From positions 1-5,146 of the forward strand of contig JAFWCP010000078.1 of the NCBI GenBank assembly GCA_017536845.1: a stretch of 5,146 nucleotides of DNA, written 5' to 3'. Source of the DNA: Solobacterium sp. (GTDB lineage Bacteria > Bacillota_I > Bacilli_A > Erysipelotrichales > Erysipelotrichaceae). Position numbers and translations under genes: made by a program. How positions within the stretch are numbered: position 1 is the stretch's first letter; each line of letters opens with the position of its first letter. Below, one piece after another: positions 1 to 5,101 of this stretch. The notes beneath the pieces were generated by a model. That model made no database searches, was not told where the DNA came from, and saw only the letters and a program-made list of their open reading frames with translations.

Positions 1-391
1 CCTGAAACCATTGCATCATGGTGAATCCGAAAACGGCCAGAGTGAGCAACGGTGCAACCTGCTTCCTTCCGGCAAGACTTAAGGCATAGGTCTCGGCGTA
101 GCCGGATATCTGGAAAAATGCGTTTTCATCCAACGGATAATGAAAGCTTTTGAACTCCAGAATCATATGTCTGTAGATGGTGTGGAAGATGCCTGAGGAT
201 GGCAGGGGGCCGTCCTGGAAGCTGATGGTGATATCGCACCTTTGGCCGGTACCGTTGAGGACGTGTTCTTCCTGTACGGCCGGACGAAATCCCTGCAGAT
301 GCAGAAGAAAGCATATGGCATTGAAGAAAGGATGATGATGGTTCGCCCGTTTTGATAAAACGGAGCGGGTGATCATATCTGCACTTGGCAT
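1..391 (-). CDS. PD-(D/E)XK nuclease-like family protein, copy 1 (5' part, runs off left edge)
   Basis: This gene is open from its start to the window edge, giving 130 complete codons. The ATG at 391-389 has AAAGGAGGA six bases upstream, by far the best start; an in-frame ATG at 478 has no well-placed site. Residues 17-30 (NHHHPFFNAICFLL) form a helix. Glu41/42 follow, then Asp53 in RCDI and Glu79-Phe-Lys81 in LEFKSF, which is the spacing of a PD-(D/E)XK core. The stretch from IFHTIYRHMILEFKSF to ISGYAETYA resembles the RIFRxYNxxEYKSP...YxxVYxYACxY pattern I recall from multicopy Clostridia proteins of unknown role, loosely linked to Rpn/transposase nucleases. Copy 3 in this window shares the layout, with the same 26-residue Asp-to-Glu distance. 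The family normally runs to about 300 residues, so more than half is missing here. Family membership is an inference from motifs, and nuclease activity is unproven. Confidence 0.72.
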   Translation of the reverse strand, partial: MPSADMITRSVLSKRANHHHPFFNAICFLLHLQGFRPAVQEEHVLNGTGQRCDITISFQDGPLPSSGIFHTIYRHMILEFKSFHYPLDENAFFQISGYAETYALSLAGRKQVAPLLTLAVFGFTMMQWFQ

Positions 392-397
392 GGGAGT

Positions 398-406
398 CCT
401 CCTTTC
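398..406 (-). promoter_or_regulatory. Ribosome binding site of nuclease-like copy 1
   Basis: On the minus strand this reads GAAAGGAGG, with six bases (ACTCCC) before the ATG at 391. It fixes the start of copy 1. The matching bases in copy 2 read GAAACGAAG, so the site has been lost there. Confidence 0.75.
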
Positions 407-453
407 TATGCAGATGTCCGCCACTGAATGCGGAAGAAAGAAGAAACGGCATG

Positions 454-486
454 TCAAGGGCCGTGGGTTAAGACGCATGGAAACAT
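454..486 (-). other. Possible 10-codon leader ORF upstream of copy 1
   Basis: An ATG at 486 sits eight bases after a strong AGGAGG (495-500 on the plus strand) and opens a short frame reading MFPCVLTHGP, ending in TGA at 454-456. It ends 62 bases before the start of copy 1. The homologous DNA upstream of copy 2 (3979-4011) has AGGGGG, a TTG start and a stop at exactly the same distance, but the peptide differs. It could be a leader peptide, an unused site, or the relic of an older start. No attenuator hairpin is evident between it and copy 1. Confidence 0.3.
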
Positions 487-511
487 ATCTATGACCTCCT
501 TCACCCTTCTT

Positions 512-525
512 TATTTCCGGAAATA
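512..525. promoter_or_regulatory. 14-nt perfect palindrome, possible operator upstream of copy 1
   Basis: TATTTCCGGAAATA is a perfect palindrome lying 12 bases upstream of the AGGAGG at 495-500. Its position before the leader ORF and copy 1 would suit a dimeric repressor, but AT-rich short palindromes arise by chance. The corresponding DNA of the right-hand unit (around 4037-4050) does not keep the symmetry. Confidence 0.2.
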
Positions 526-758
526 CTTTAAATGACCCAGAATTTTTTGAAAAATCCGCTGAAATACAAAGAAATTCAGGAAAATCATGAAAACTTTTCA
601 TTCCGACCTGTTCCATCTGGAACTGAAAGGGTGATGAGCATTGTGAAGCCGCTTAGGATCATGTTGGATGATGTGCCGCCGATTTCATTCTGCGATTTTA
701 AACATGTACGTCTTATGAGGCTGAATTCTGCATTTCTGACGTTTGACGGCTTTGGAAC

Positions 759-789
759 AAAAAAGAAGGCCTCTGGCTGAGGTCTTCTT
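759..789 (-). terminator. Rho-independent terminator of the M13 peptidase gene
   Basis: On the minus strand the transcript reads AAGAAG-A-CCTC, a five-base loop, then GAGG-C-CTTCTT followed by a run of six U. The stem has ten paired bases and one A/C mismatch. It begins about 95 bases after the TAA at 885-887. It separates the peptidase gene from copy 1, which argues that the two are not a simple operon. Confidence 0.8.
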
Positions 790-884
790 TGCCTTTGGCT
801 GTGTAAATGCACCAGGAGAATCGTCTGCGACGATGCGTCATGACCGGCCGGATACCGACAGTACCTGCTGCCAATGGCTGTCTT

Positions 885-2894
885 TTACCACACGCAGATC
901 CTGTCCTGCGGGGCAATGTACATGCCGTCTCCCTCTTTGACATCATACGTCTTGATGAATTCATCAAACTGCTGCACCGGGATATTGATCCGCAGGTAGC
1001 CCAGAGGATGAGGATCTGTCCTGGCTCTGTCGATTTCCGCTGAGCGGATGAATGTCGTGGACCAGATTCTTGCGTATGTCTCAAAGAACTTTCTGTAATC
1101 GAAATCTCTGATCTTTGCGGCAACCCGCAGGGAACACTTCATACCGCCCATATCGGCGATGGCTTCACCCTGCACACGCTTGCCGCTGTAATGAATTCCT
1201 TCCACCGGTTCCAGCTGGTCATAGTACGCAATCAGCTTTTCGGCGCGATGTTCAAAAGCCGCCTTGTCTTCATCCGTCCACCAGGACGCAAACTTTCCGT
1301 CTTTGTCAAACTGTGATCCCTGCGGATCAAACGCATGACTTGCCTCATGGCCGATGACGATGGCCAGTGCCCCGAGCTTCTGCTCATAGGAATACGCACT
1401 GTCATACACAACGCCGTTGAGGATGCCGGCAAGAATATTGATCGAGTTATCCTGCGGGTTATAGAAGGCATTTACCATGGATGCCGGGATCATGTTCTGA
1501 TCCCACTTTTCCTTGTCCACCTTTTCGTTGACCTTGGCAAGCTCACGCTTCCGGCGGTAATTCAGAATTTTAAGAGTTGCGTCCAGAAGGTTATCTTCAG
1601 CATCAATTGTCAGGTCATCCCATTCCTCCGGTGTATACGGATAGACGGCACGAATCCTCATCGCCTCAAGTTTTTCCACTGCCTTTTCCCTTGTCTTTGC
1701 TGAGAGCCAGTCCTCTTCCCCCAGCATTTCCCGGTATTCGCTGATGATGTCCCTGATCATCTTTTCGATTTCTTCCCGCATTGCCGGTGTGCAGTATTTC
1801 TGGATATAAAGGTTGTCCATGGGCAGGGAAAGGTTTTTGAACGTAAGGTTGACTGCTTCAATCTCATCCTTTTCCGTGCCGGAAATTCCCATGACCTGGT
1901 TTATTGCGTCTCTTGCTGCATCATGGGTTTTCCTGTCCAGATATACATCCGCGCCATCCAGCACCTTGATCGTATACCAGTCTCTTAACGCTTCGAAGTT
2001 ATCTTCGGTGTAGATGCTGTCAAGGGATTTCATATACTCAGGCTCGTCGATATTGTAAAGGTCTGCCTTTCCCGCACCCCAGCTTTCCAGCAGGCGGACG
2101 ACAGGAAAACTGCCGCCGGCGTTCCCGGCACCGGCAAGGTCGGTCGGATTCCACATCCTTGAAAAGATTTCCGGTGCATACTGTTCTTCCAGGGTAAACA
2201 CGTTTTCCGCCATCTTCGTTTCCATGGCAAAGGCGTTGGCAATGATGGTTTCTGCTTCCTCAGCCTCAAAACCAAGCTCAGAGAGGATCACTCTCCACCC
2301 TGCCTCATTCTTTTTCTTCTTGGTTCTGCCGTTTTCACTCATTTCCCTGTATTCGGCAGAATCGCCAAGCGAGAGTGACGTGGGCGAAACAGAAATCATG
2401 CGTGCTTCGGGATCGACAAGAGAGACGGCGACCGAACACTCAATCAGGCTGCCGAAGATGCCGCCTCTTTCTTCATCTGCGAAATAGGCGGTCATTTCAT
2501 CCAGGCTGTTCAGGACCCGGATTTCATCCACATACTTTTTCAGCGGCCTGATGCCGTTGCTGTTTCGTGTTTCCCAGTCCCTCAGCAAACCGTAATACGT
2601 ATGGACAAGGTCGGCATCATGGCCGGTAAGGGTTTCGTCATTGACCATGTCCAGCCTTCTTTCTTCGGCGCTGAACATGGTTTCATACAGGCCGCCGGTC
2701 ATCTGTTTTCCTTCGGGAATCTTTAAGCCAAGCACATAGTCCCTGTTTACGGCGAGGTTGAAATCATCCTGAATTCTGGCATTTGCGTCAGGGCTTAATT
2801 CCCCGTTGATTTCCGTATTTGTCCAGGCCCATCCGGTCCTTTTCTTTTCTTTGCAATCCTGGCTTTGAGCAGCCGGGTTTATATCTTTATTCAT
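885..2894 (-). CDS. pepO: M13 family zinc metallopeptidase (PepO/neprilysin-like endopeptidase)
   Basis: Product of 669 residues, the usual length for bacterial PepO-type oligopeptidases, which cleave peptides of limited size inside a closed chamber. The catalytic parts are complete: NAFYNP at 475-480 (substrate-binding NAYY motif), the zinc site HEASH at 516-520 (His516, His520, catalytic Glu517), third ligand Glu577 in GEAIAD with Asp581, DPHP with His629, Arg635 in GYLRIN, and a C-terminal CVW. Ala518 and Ala578 replace the more common Ile and Asn of HEI(S/T)H and GENIAD. The N-terminus (MNKDINPAAQ) is hydrophilic with no signal peptide or membrane segment, so the enzyme is probably cytoplasmic, unlike anchored neprilysin. 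The ATG at 2894 is chosen for its AAAGGGA site nine bases upstream. The longer frame back to 3026 is rejected because promoter and ribosome binding site lie inside it and the added 44 residues look non-coding. The symbol pepO is given by family resemblance only. Confidence 0.93.
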   Translation of the reverse strand: MNKDINPAAQSQDCKEKKRTGWAWTNTEINGELSPDANARIQDDFNLAVNRDYVLGLKIPEGKQMTGGLYETMFSAEERRLDMVNDETLTGHDADLVHTYYGLLRDWETRNSNGIRPLKKYVDEIRVLNSLDEMTAYFADEERGGIFGSLIECSVAVSLVDPEARMISVSPTSLSLGDSAEYREMSENGRTKKKKNEAGWRVILSELGFEAEEAETIIANAFAMETKMAENVFTLEEQYAPEIFSRMWNPTDLAGAGNAGGSFPVVRLLESWGAGKADLYNIDEPEYMKSLDSIYTEDNFEALRDWYTIKVLDGADVYLDRKTHDAARDAINQVMGISGTEKDEIEAVNLTFKNLSLPMDNLYIQKYCTPAMREEIEKMIRDIISEYREMLGEEDWLSAKTREKAVEKLEAMRIRAVYPYTPEEWDDLTIDAEDNLLDATLKILNYRRKRELAKVNEKVDKEKWDQNMIPASMVNAFYNPQDNSINILAGILNGVVYDSAYSYEQKLGALAIVIGHEASHAFDPQGSQFDKDGKFASWWTDEDKAAFEHRAEKLIAYYDQLEPVEGIHYSGKRVQGEAIADMGGMKCSLRVAAKIRDFDYRKFFETYARIWSTTFIRSAEIDRARTDPHPLGYLRINIPVQQFDEFIKTYDVKEGDGMYIAPQDRICVW

Positions 2895-2903
2895 CTTTTT
2901 CAG

Positions 2904-2910
2904 TCCCTTT
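2904..2910 (-). promoter_or_regulatory. Ribosome binding site of the M13 gene
   Basis: AAAGGGA on the minus strand lies nine bases before the ATG at 2894. It decides the start against the upstream in-frame ATG at 3026. Confidence 0.65.
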
Positions 2911-2920
2911 CTACCCTTAA

Positions 2921-2950
2921 ACCATATGTTACGGGCCGCTGAACTGTCAA
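2921..2950 (-). promoter_or_regulatory. Likely sigma-A promoter of the M13 gene
   Basis: On the minus strand a perfect -35 TTGACA (2950-2945) is followed after 18 bases by TATGGT (2926-2921) as -10. Transcription would begin near 2914, leaving a leader of about 20 bases that just includes the ribosome binding site. The -10 is a four-of-six match and the spacer is one base long of ideal. Confidence 0.55.
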
Positions 2951-3100
2951 GCGATTGCCTCTCGCAAAGGGAAACCCCCCTTTGAATCCTGCGGCGTGAA
3001 GAACTGCTGGACTGACTTACGAACATGAGGAAAGGTTACAGCATTGTTTTCCAGGGCTCTTTTTCATCAAAAACAGCCTGACCGTACAGGGCCACAGAAA

Positions 3101-3137
3101 AAACGGAGGCAGGATCATTGATCCATAGCCTCCGTTT
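3101..3137 (-). terminator. Terminator of the copy 2 transcript (nested hairpin)
   Basis: AAACGGAGGC (3101-3110) pairs perfectly with GCCTCCGTTT (3128-3137). A second stem, GGATC/GATCC (3112-3124), is stacked inside with a three-base loop. On the minus strand the outer stem ends in six U, so it fits the leftward transcript of copy 2, whose last stop is at 3174-3176. The plus-strand tail (GTTTCTTTC) is weaker, so partial activity in the other direction is possible. Confidence 0.8.
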
Positions 3138-3173
3138 CTTTCGTCAGTTCCTGAACGGCAGGGTGAGCGGTTT

Positions 3174-3401
3174 TCAGAGGAACAGGTTCATGCTGAAGCC
3201 GGCCTGTTTCATCGCATGCGCGAGCATTGCAACATCCTTATCGGAAAGATGCTGCCGGCAGAACGCAATGGCCTTTTTCAGCTCTGAAATTGTCTGATTC
3301 TTCTCGGTAAGAGACTGCACGAGACCGGTGTTTTCATCCACCAGTTCATCGTTTCTCTGTTCTGCTTTCAAGAACATTTCTGCTAATCGGTTGTGTAACA
3401 T
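3174..3401 (-). CDS. 3' segment of nuclease-like copy 2 (coiled-coil C-terminus, out of frame)
   Basis: A 75-residue frame beginning MLHNRLAEMF, rich in Glu, Lys, Gln and Leu, with a probable coiled coil at about residues 5-45 and a closing helix (LSDKDVAMLAHAMKQAGF). Read alone it starts at ATG 3401 with AAGGAGG 13 bases upstream, a long spacing, and overlaps the 5' segment by 19 bases. However, the same frame stays open further upstream to the A7 run at 3450-3456, where it reads sensibly as PDLADQIQAQGG. I therefore think it is the C-terminal part of the copy 2 protein, separated by a -1 frame change, rather than an independent gene. Many relatives end in a charged helical tail, which fits. 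A translationally coupled small protein remains possible. Confidence 0.6.
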   Translation of the reverse strand: MLHNRLAEMFLKAEQRNDELVDENTGLVQSLTEKNQTISELKKAIAFCRQHLSDKDVAMLAHAMKQAGFSMNLFL

Positions 3402-3982
3402 AGTGTTTTGTTTTCCTCCTTGGGCCTGTATCTGATCTGCCAGATCCGGTTTTTTTGCAAGACATATCTGAGGAATTCTTCCCCATATGCAACAGCTTCT
3501 TCATCACCTTTTTTCGCCATGAGATCAATCAGGTCGACCAGAATATTGACGTTTTCCGAAGTCGGATCCTTTCCCAGCAGGCTCAGGCAGGCATGTTCAA
3601 CACCGATAAGTTCTTCGATCAGTACGCATCGAAGATCATGCCTGGTGTATCCATGAACATCGTAGATGCCTGATTCGCATTTTACAAGTTCATATTTACG
3701 AGAAAATGCAGCCTGAAACCATTGCATCATGGTGAATCCGAAAACGGCCAGAGTGAGCAACGGTGCAACCTGCTTCCTTCCGGCAAGACTTAAGGCATAG
3801 GTCTCGGCGTAGCCGGATATCTGGGAAAATGCGTTTTCATCCAACGGATCATGAAAGCTTTTGAACTCCGGAAGCATATGCCTGAAAGCTGTGCGGAAGA
3901 TGCCTGAGGATGGCATATATATCTTCGTTTCCATGAAGATGTCCGCAGCTGAATGCGGAAGAAAGAAGAAACGGCATGTCAA
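3383..3982 (-). CDS. PD-(D/E)XK nuclease-like copy 2, decayed: internal deletion and frameshift
   Basis: Paralogue of copy 1, identical to it over 113 bases at 3712-3824. Possible starts are TTG 3982, ATG 3934 and ATG 3916; none has a good ribosome binding site. The ATG at 3916 matches the copy 1 start, but the next codon matches copy 1 codon 64, so 62 codons (186 bases, in frame) are gone, including the helix and motif-II Asp53. The Glu-x-Lys (PEFKSF) remains. After ISGYAETYALS come a hydrophobic strand (LLTLAVFGF) and a GIYDVHGYT...LIEELIGVEHACLSLL region like the GIYYVxGD...EENLWLKSL part of the family. The zero frame leaves the family pattern at the A7 run (3450-3456) and stops at TAG 3383-3385. 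A -1 shift there joins it to the 3174-3401 segment, giving about 247 residues; adding the lost 62 gives about 309. Most likely a pseudogene, with no working nuclease centre. Confidence 0.65.
   Translation of the reverse strand: MTCRFFFLPHSAADIFMETKIYMPSSGIFRTAFRHMLPEFKSFHDPLDENAFSQISGYAETYALSLAGRKQVAPLLTLAVFGFTMMQWFQAAFSRKYELVKCESGIYDVHGYTRHDLRCVLIEELIGVEHACLSLLGKDPTSENVNILVDLIDLMAKKGDEEAVAYGEEFLRYVLQKNRIWQIRYRPKEENKTLCYTTD
3449..3455 (-). other. A-AAA-AAC heptamer at the frame change in copy 2
   Basis: The minus strand reads A AAA AAC in the zero frame of the 5' segment, the canonical X-XXY-YYZ slippery pattern. Slipping back one base continues with CCG GAT CTG, the frame of the 3' segment, with no stop before 3174. 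A weak GATCT/AGATC hairpin follows three bases later. A one-base loss from an A8 run would look identical. Confidence 0.5.
3712..3914. repeat. Repeat shared with 1-203 (nuclease-like gene, copies 1 and 2)
   Basis: Aligns with 1-203 at a fixed offset of 3711. The first 113 bases are identical; there is one mismatch at 114/3825 and the next at 139/3850. About ten differences then cluster in the remaining 65 bases. Both copies are in the same orientation. The similarity resumes upstream at 410-457 / 3935-3982 with the offset reduced by exactly 186. Confidence 0.9.
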
Positions 3983-4236
3983 AGGCTGTGAATGAAGAAA
4001 ATTCGAAGCAAATCAATGACCCCCTTCACCCTTTTTTGTTTCCGGCAATGTTTCAAAACGACGAAAAACGCCGGAAACCGGCAGGAAAGCAGAGAAATTC
4101 AGAGAAATCCTGAAAAGTTTTTCTCCCTGGAAACTGTGCTGAATTGTGGGATTCTGAGGGCTTTTTTACAACAAAGGAAACCTTTCGTTTCTTTGAACAG
4201 TGTGAATAAGTAAGAGGAATCGTTTAGCAGTTGTGT
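3983..4236. other. Spacer upstream of copy 2, no gene
   Basis: The stretch to about 4135 is diverged but recognisably homologous to 458-610. It keeps the GGGTGAAGG-type block with a purine-rich site (AGGGGG) and a TTG-started 10-codon frame at 3979-4011. GTTTCCGGC (4038-4046) and GCCGGAAAC (4070-4078) form a 9-bp inverted repeat with no U tail. A weak hairpin around 4175-4192 (GAAAC/GTTTC) may be the relic of an M13 terminator. The plus-strand open frame at 3992-4213 is not supported. Confidence 0.5.
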
Positions 4237-4349
4237 AATCATCGGGCAGCTGACATTCTCTGCCTTAATGTACATGGTATCTCCTTTTTTGACATCATAC
4301 ATCTGAATGAATTCATCAAACTGCTGCACCGGGATATTGATCCGAAGGT
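4237..4349 (-). pseudogene. Remnant of the 3' end of a second M13 metallopeptidase gene
   Basis: The minus strand encodes LRINIPVQQFDEF, then IQMYDVKKGDTMYI and KAENVSC, matching residues 634-667 of the intact peptidase. The conserved Arg and the GDxMY signature are kept. Positions 4307-4344 are identical to 955-992 over 38 bases (offset 3352). The homology breaks sharply near 4350, so everything upstream, including the zinc site, is gone. At the other end the terminal Trp and the TAA are replaced (PMI...), and the frame drifts into non-coding sequence. It has no start codon or ribosome binding site and cannot make a peptidase. It lies upstream of copy 2 in the same order and orientation as the intact gene relative to copy 1, which shows the duplicated unit included both genes. 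Confidence 0.85.
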
Positions 4350-4590
4350 TCGTGGATACAACTGGCGGAAGATAGGAAGAATAGCCGGCAATGATGAACC
4401 GTCTGCCGGTACAGGCTGCGGTATGACAAAGCGGAAAAATGATCTTTTCCCGGGAAATGATTCACAGAACCTTCAGAAATCGTTCAGGAGGTGTTCAGGA
4501 AAAGGCAGTATTCTTATCCCGTCAGCAAGGGAATAAGCTGACTGACCGATTCATCAGTCTCTCCTCAATATGAATGAAAATGGTTAAACG

Positions 4591-4617
4591 ACTGCTGCAG
4601 AAACAGCGGTTTTCTTT
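4591..4617 (+). terminator. Weak terminator-like hairpin
   Basis: ACTGCTG (4591-4597) pairs with CAGCGGT (4604-4610), one pair being T/G, across a six-base loop, followed by TTTTCTTT. The form suits a plus-strand terminator, but no supported plus-strand gene lies upstream within the window. It may be a relic or a chance structure. Confidence 0.3.
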
Positions 4618-4640
4618 ATGGCGTAAACTGCAGAATTCAT

Positions 4641-4726
4641 GCCCATATCTGCATTTTCCTGTCAGATGTGCAGATTCGGCTTAAGCCGTATCTGCAGTTT
4701 CCTGTCAGGCTGGACAGATTCGGCAA
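4641..4726. repeat. Imperfect tandem repeat, two units of 43-44 bases
   Basis: Unit 1 (about 4641-4683) and unit 2 (about 4684-4726) share TATCTGCA, then TTTCCTGTCAG, then CAGATTCGGC in the same order. The period shifts from 43 to 44 by a one-base indel in the middle. The repeat lies 58 to 143 bases upstream of the copy 3 start. Confidence 0.7.
4669..4696. promoter_or_regulatory. 28-nt near-perfect palindrome upstream of copy 3
   Basis: Centred between 4682 and 4683, the arms TGCAGAT-T-CGGCTT and AAGCCG-T-ATCTGCA match over 13 of 14 positions, with one T/T mismatch. It spans the junction of the two tandem units and ends 87 bases before the start of copy 3. It could be an operator for a dimeric regulator, a hairpin with a TTAA loop, or part of a small palindromic repeat. 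No U tract follows, so it is not a terminator. Confidence 0.5.
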
Positions 4727-4770
4727 TTCGCAAAGGCAATGGCTGCTGCGGTAAGCTATCTGCACGAAGA

Positions 4771-4777
4771 AAGGGGA
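4771..4777 (+). promoter_or_regulatory. Ribosome binding site of copy 3
   Basis: AAGGGGA, preceded by AGA, lies six bases before the ATG at 4784. It favours that start over the in-frame ATGs at 4739, which has only a weak AAAGG nearby, and 4778, which is too close to the site. Confidence 0.55.
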
Positions 4778-4783
4778 ATGCGG

Positions 4784-5101
4784 ATGGCTGAAAAGGATGA
4801 CGAAAAAAGAATCAACTATCATTCCCTGATCTTCAGCGCGATACGCTTCATCCTGTCGCCGAAGCTGGCGGAGATCAACGTGGAAAAAAGCATCCTGCAT
4901 GCCGAGCGGCGGATGGATATGATGGTGAAAATGCACGTCCATGACCGTGGTCGTCCGACAATCTTCAAAGGTCTGGACAAACGGCTGGCCGTTGAAGTGA
5001 AAGGACCCGGCAGTGTGATGAATCTGGAAACACTGGATCAGATCATTGATTATGCCAACACAGAAGCAACAGCCCTGTATGAACAGGGAGCTTCAGAATG
5101 A
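4784..5101 (+). CDS. PD-(D/E)XK nuclease-like family protein, copy 3, cut short by an in-frame TGA
   Basis: A 105-residue frame starting MAEKDDEKRINYH. It aligns with copy 1: NYHSLIFSAIRFIL matches NHHHPFFNAICFLL, Glu34 matches Glu41/42, Asp45 in RRMDM matches Asp53, Glu71-Val-Lys73 in VEVKGP matches Glu79-Phe-Lys81, and LDQIIDYANTEA matches FFQISGYAETYA. The Asp-to-Glu spacing is 26 residues in both, so the putative PD-(D/E)XK core residues are all present. The TGA at 5099-5101 falls just before the next conserved strand, which continues in the same frame after it. The gene therefore looks like a pseudogene, or its product is a shortened core domain. It is divergently oriented to copy 2 and too different at the DNA level to belong to the recent duplication. 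Function is unknown; the fold assignment is from motif pattern. Confidence 0.65.
   Translation: MAEKDDEKRINYHSLIFSAIRFILSPKLAEINVEKSILHAERRMDMMVKMHVHDRGRPTIFKGLDKRLAVEVKGPGSVMNLETLDQIIDYANTEATALYEQGASE

Larger units (their letters stand above)
392..884. other. Spacer between M13 gene and copy 1, no protein gene
   Basis: No convincing gene lies here. The open frame on the plus strand at 532-780 lacks a ribosome binding site and runs into the terminator at 759-789. The stretch from about 410 to 610 aligns with 3935-4135 upstream of copy 2; positions 424-457 and 3949-3982 are identical over 34 bases. About 180 bases from roughly 610 to 760 have no counterpart in the right-hand unit. No convincing sigma-A promoter for copy 1 was found. 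Confidence 0.6.
4350..4783. other. Non-coding region between the M13 remnant and copy 3
   Basis: No supported gene. The plus-strand open frame at 4231-4536 begins antisense to the M13 remnant and lacks a ribosome binding site. The segment holds a hairpin at 4591-4617, a 43/44-nt tandem repeat at 4641-4726 and a palindrome at 4669-4696. The octamer TATCTGCA occurs at 4646, 4689 and 4756. I could not place a clear sigma-A promoter for copy 3. Confidence 0.5.

Noticed and set aside
126..452. 108-residue open frame on the minus strand
   Set aside because: It is a frame-shifted shadow of copy 1, which has the homologous protein and the ribosome binding site in a different frame.
532..780. 82-residue plus-strand open frame
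   Set aside because: No ribosome binding site, low-complexity content, and it runs through the minus-strand terminator. Its slight similarity to the frame at 3992-4213 follows from the DNA duplication.
2895..3026. Longer N-terminus of the M13 protein starting at ATG 3026 (44 extra residues)
   Set aside because: The added residues look non-coding (Ser/Arg-rich), no ribosome binding site precedes 3026, and the TTGACA promoter and AAAGGGA site for the 2894 start lie within the stretch.
3174..3982. An insertion sequence with orfA/orfB and programmed frameshift
   Set aside because: The A-AAA-AAC site invites this idea, but there is no DDE or HUH transposase motif, no terminal inverted repeats and no target-site duplication.
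885..3982. A functional M13 peptidase plus nuclease defence or toxin system
   Set aside because: The repeated pairing comes from one duplication and is not independent evidence. Terminators separate the genes, and two of the three nuclease-like copies are broken.
3992..4213. 73-residue plus-strand open frame
   Set aside because: It lies in the spacer homologous to 458-610 and has no recognisable protein features; AAAGG near the start is probably chance.
4231..4536. 101-residue plus-strand open frame
   Set aside because: Its first third is antisense to the M13 remnant, which shows clear protein homology on the other strand, and it has no ribosome binding site.
4641..4726. CRISPR array
   Set aside because: Only two adjacent imperfect units with no unique spacers between them.
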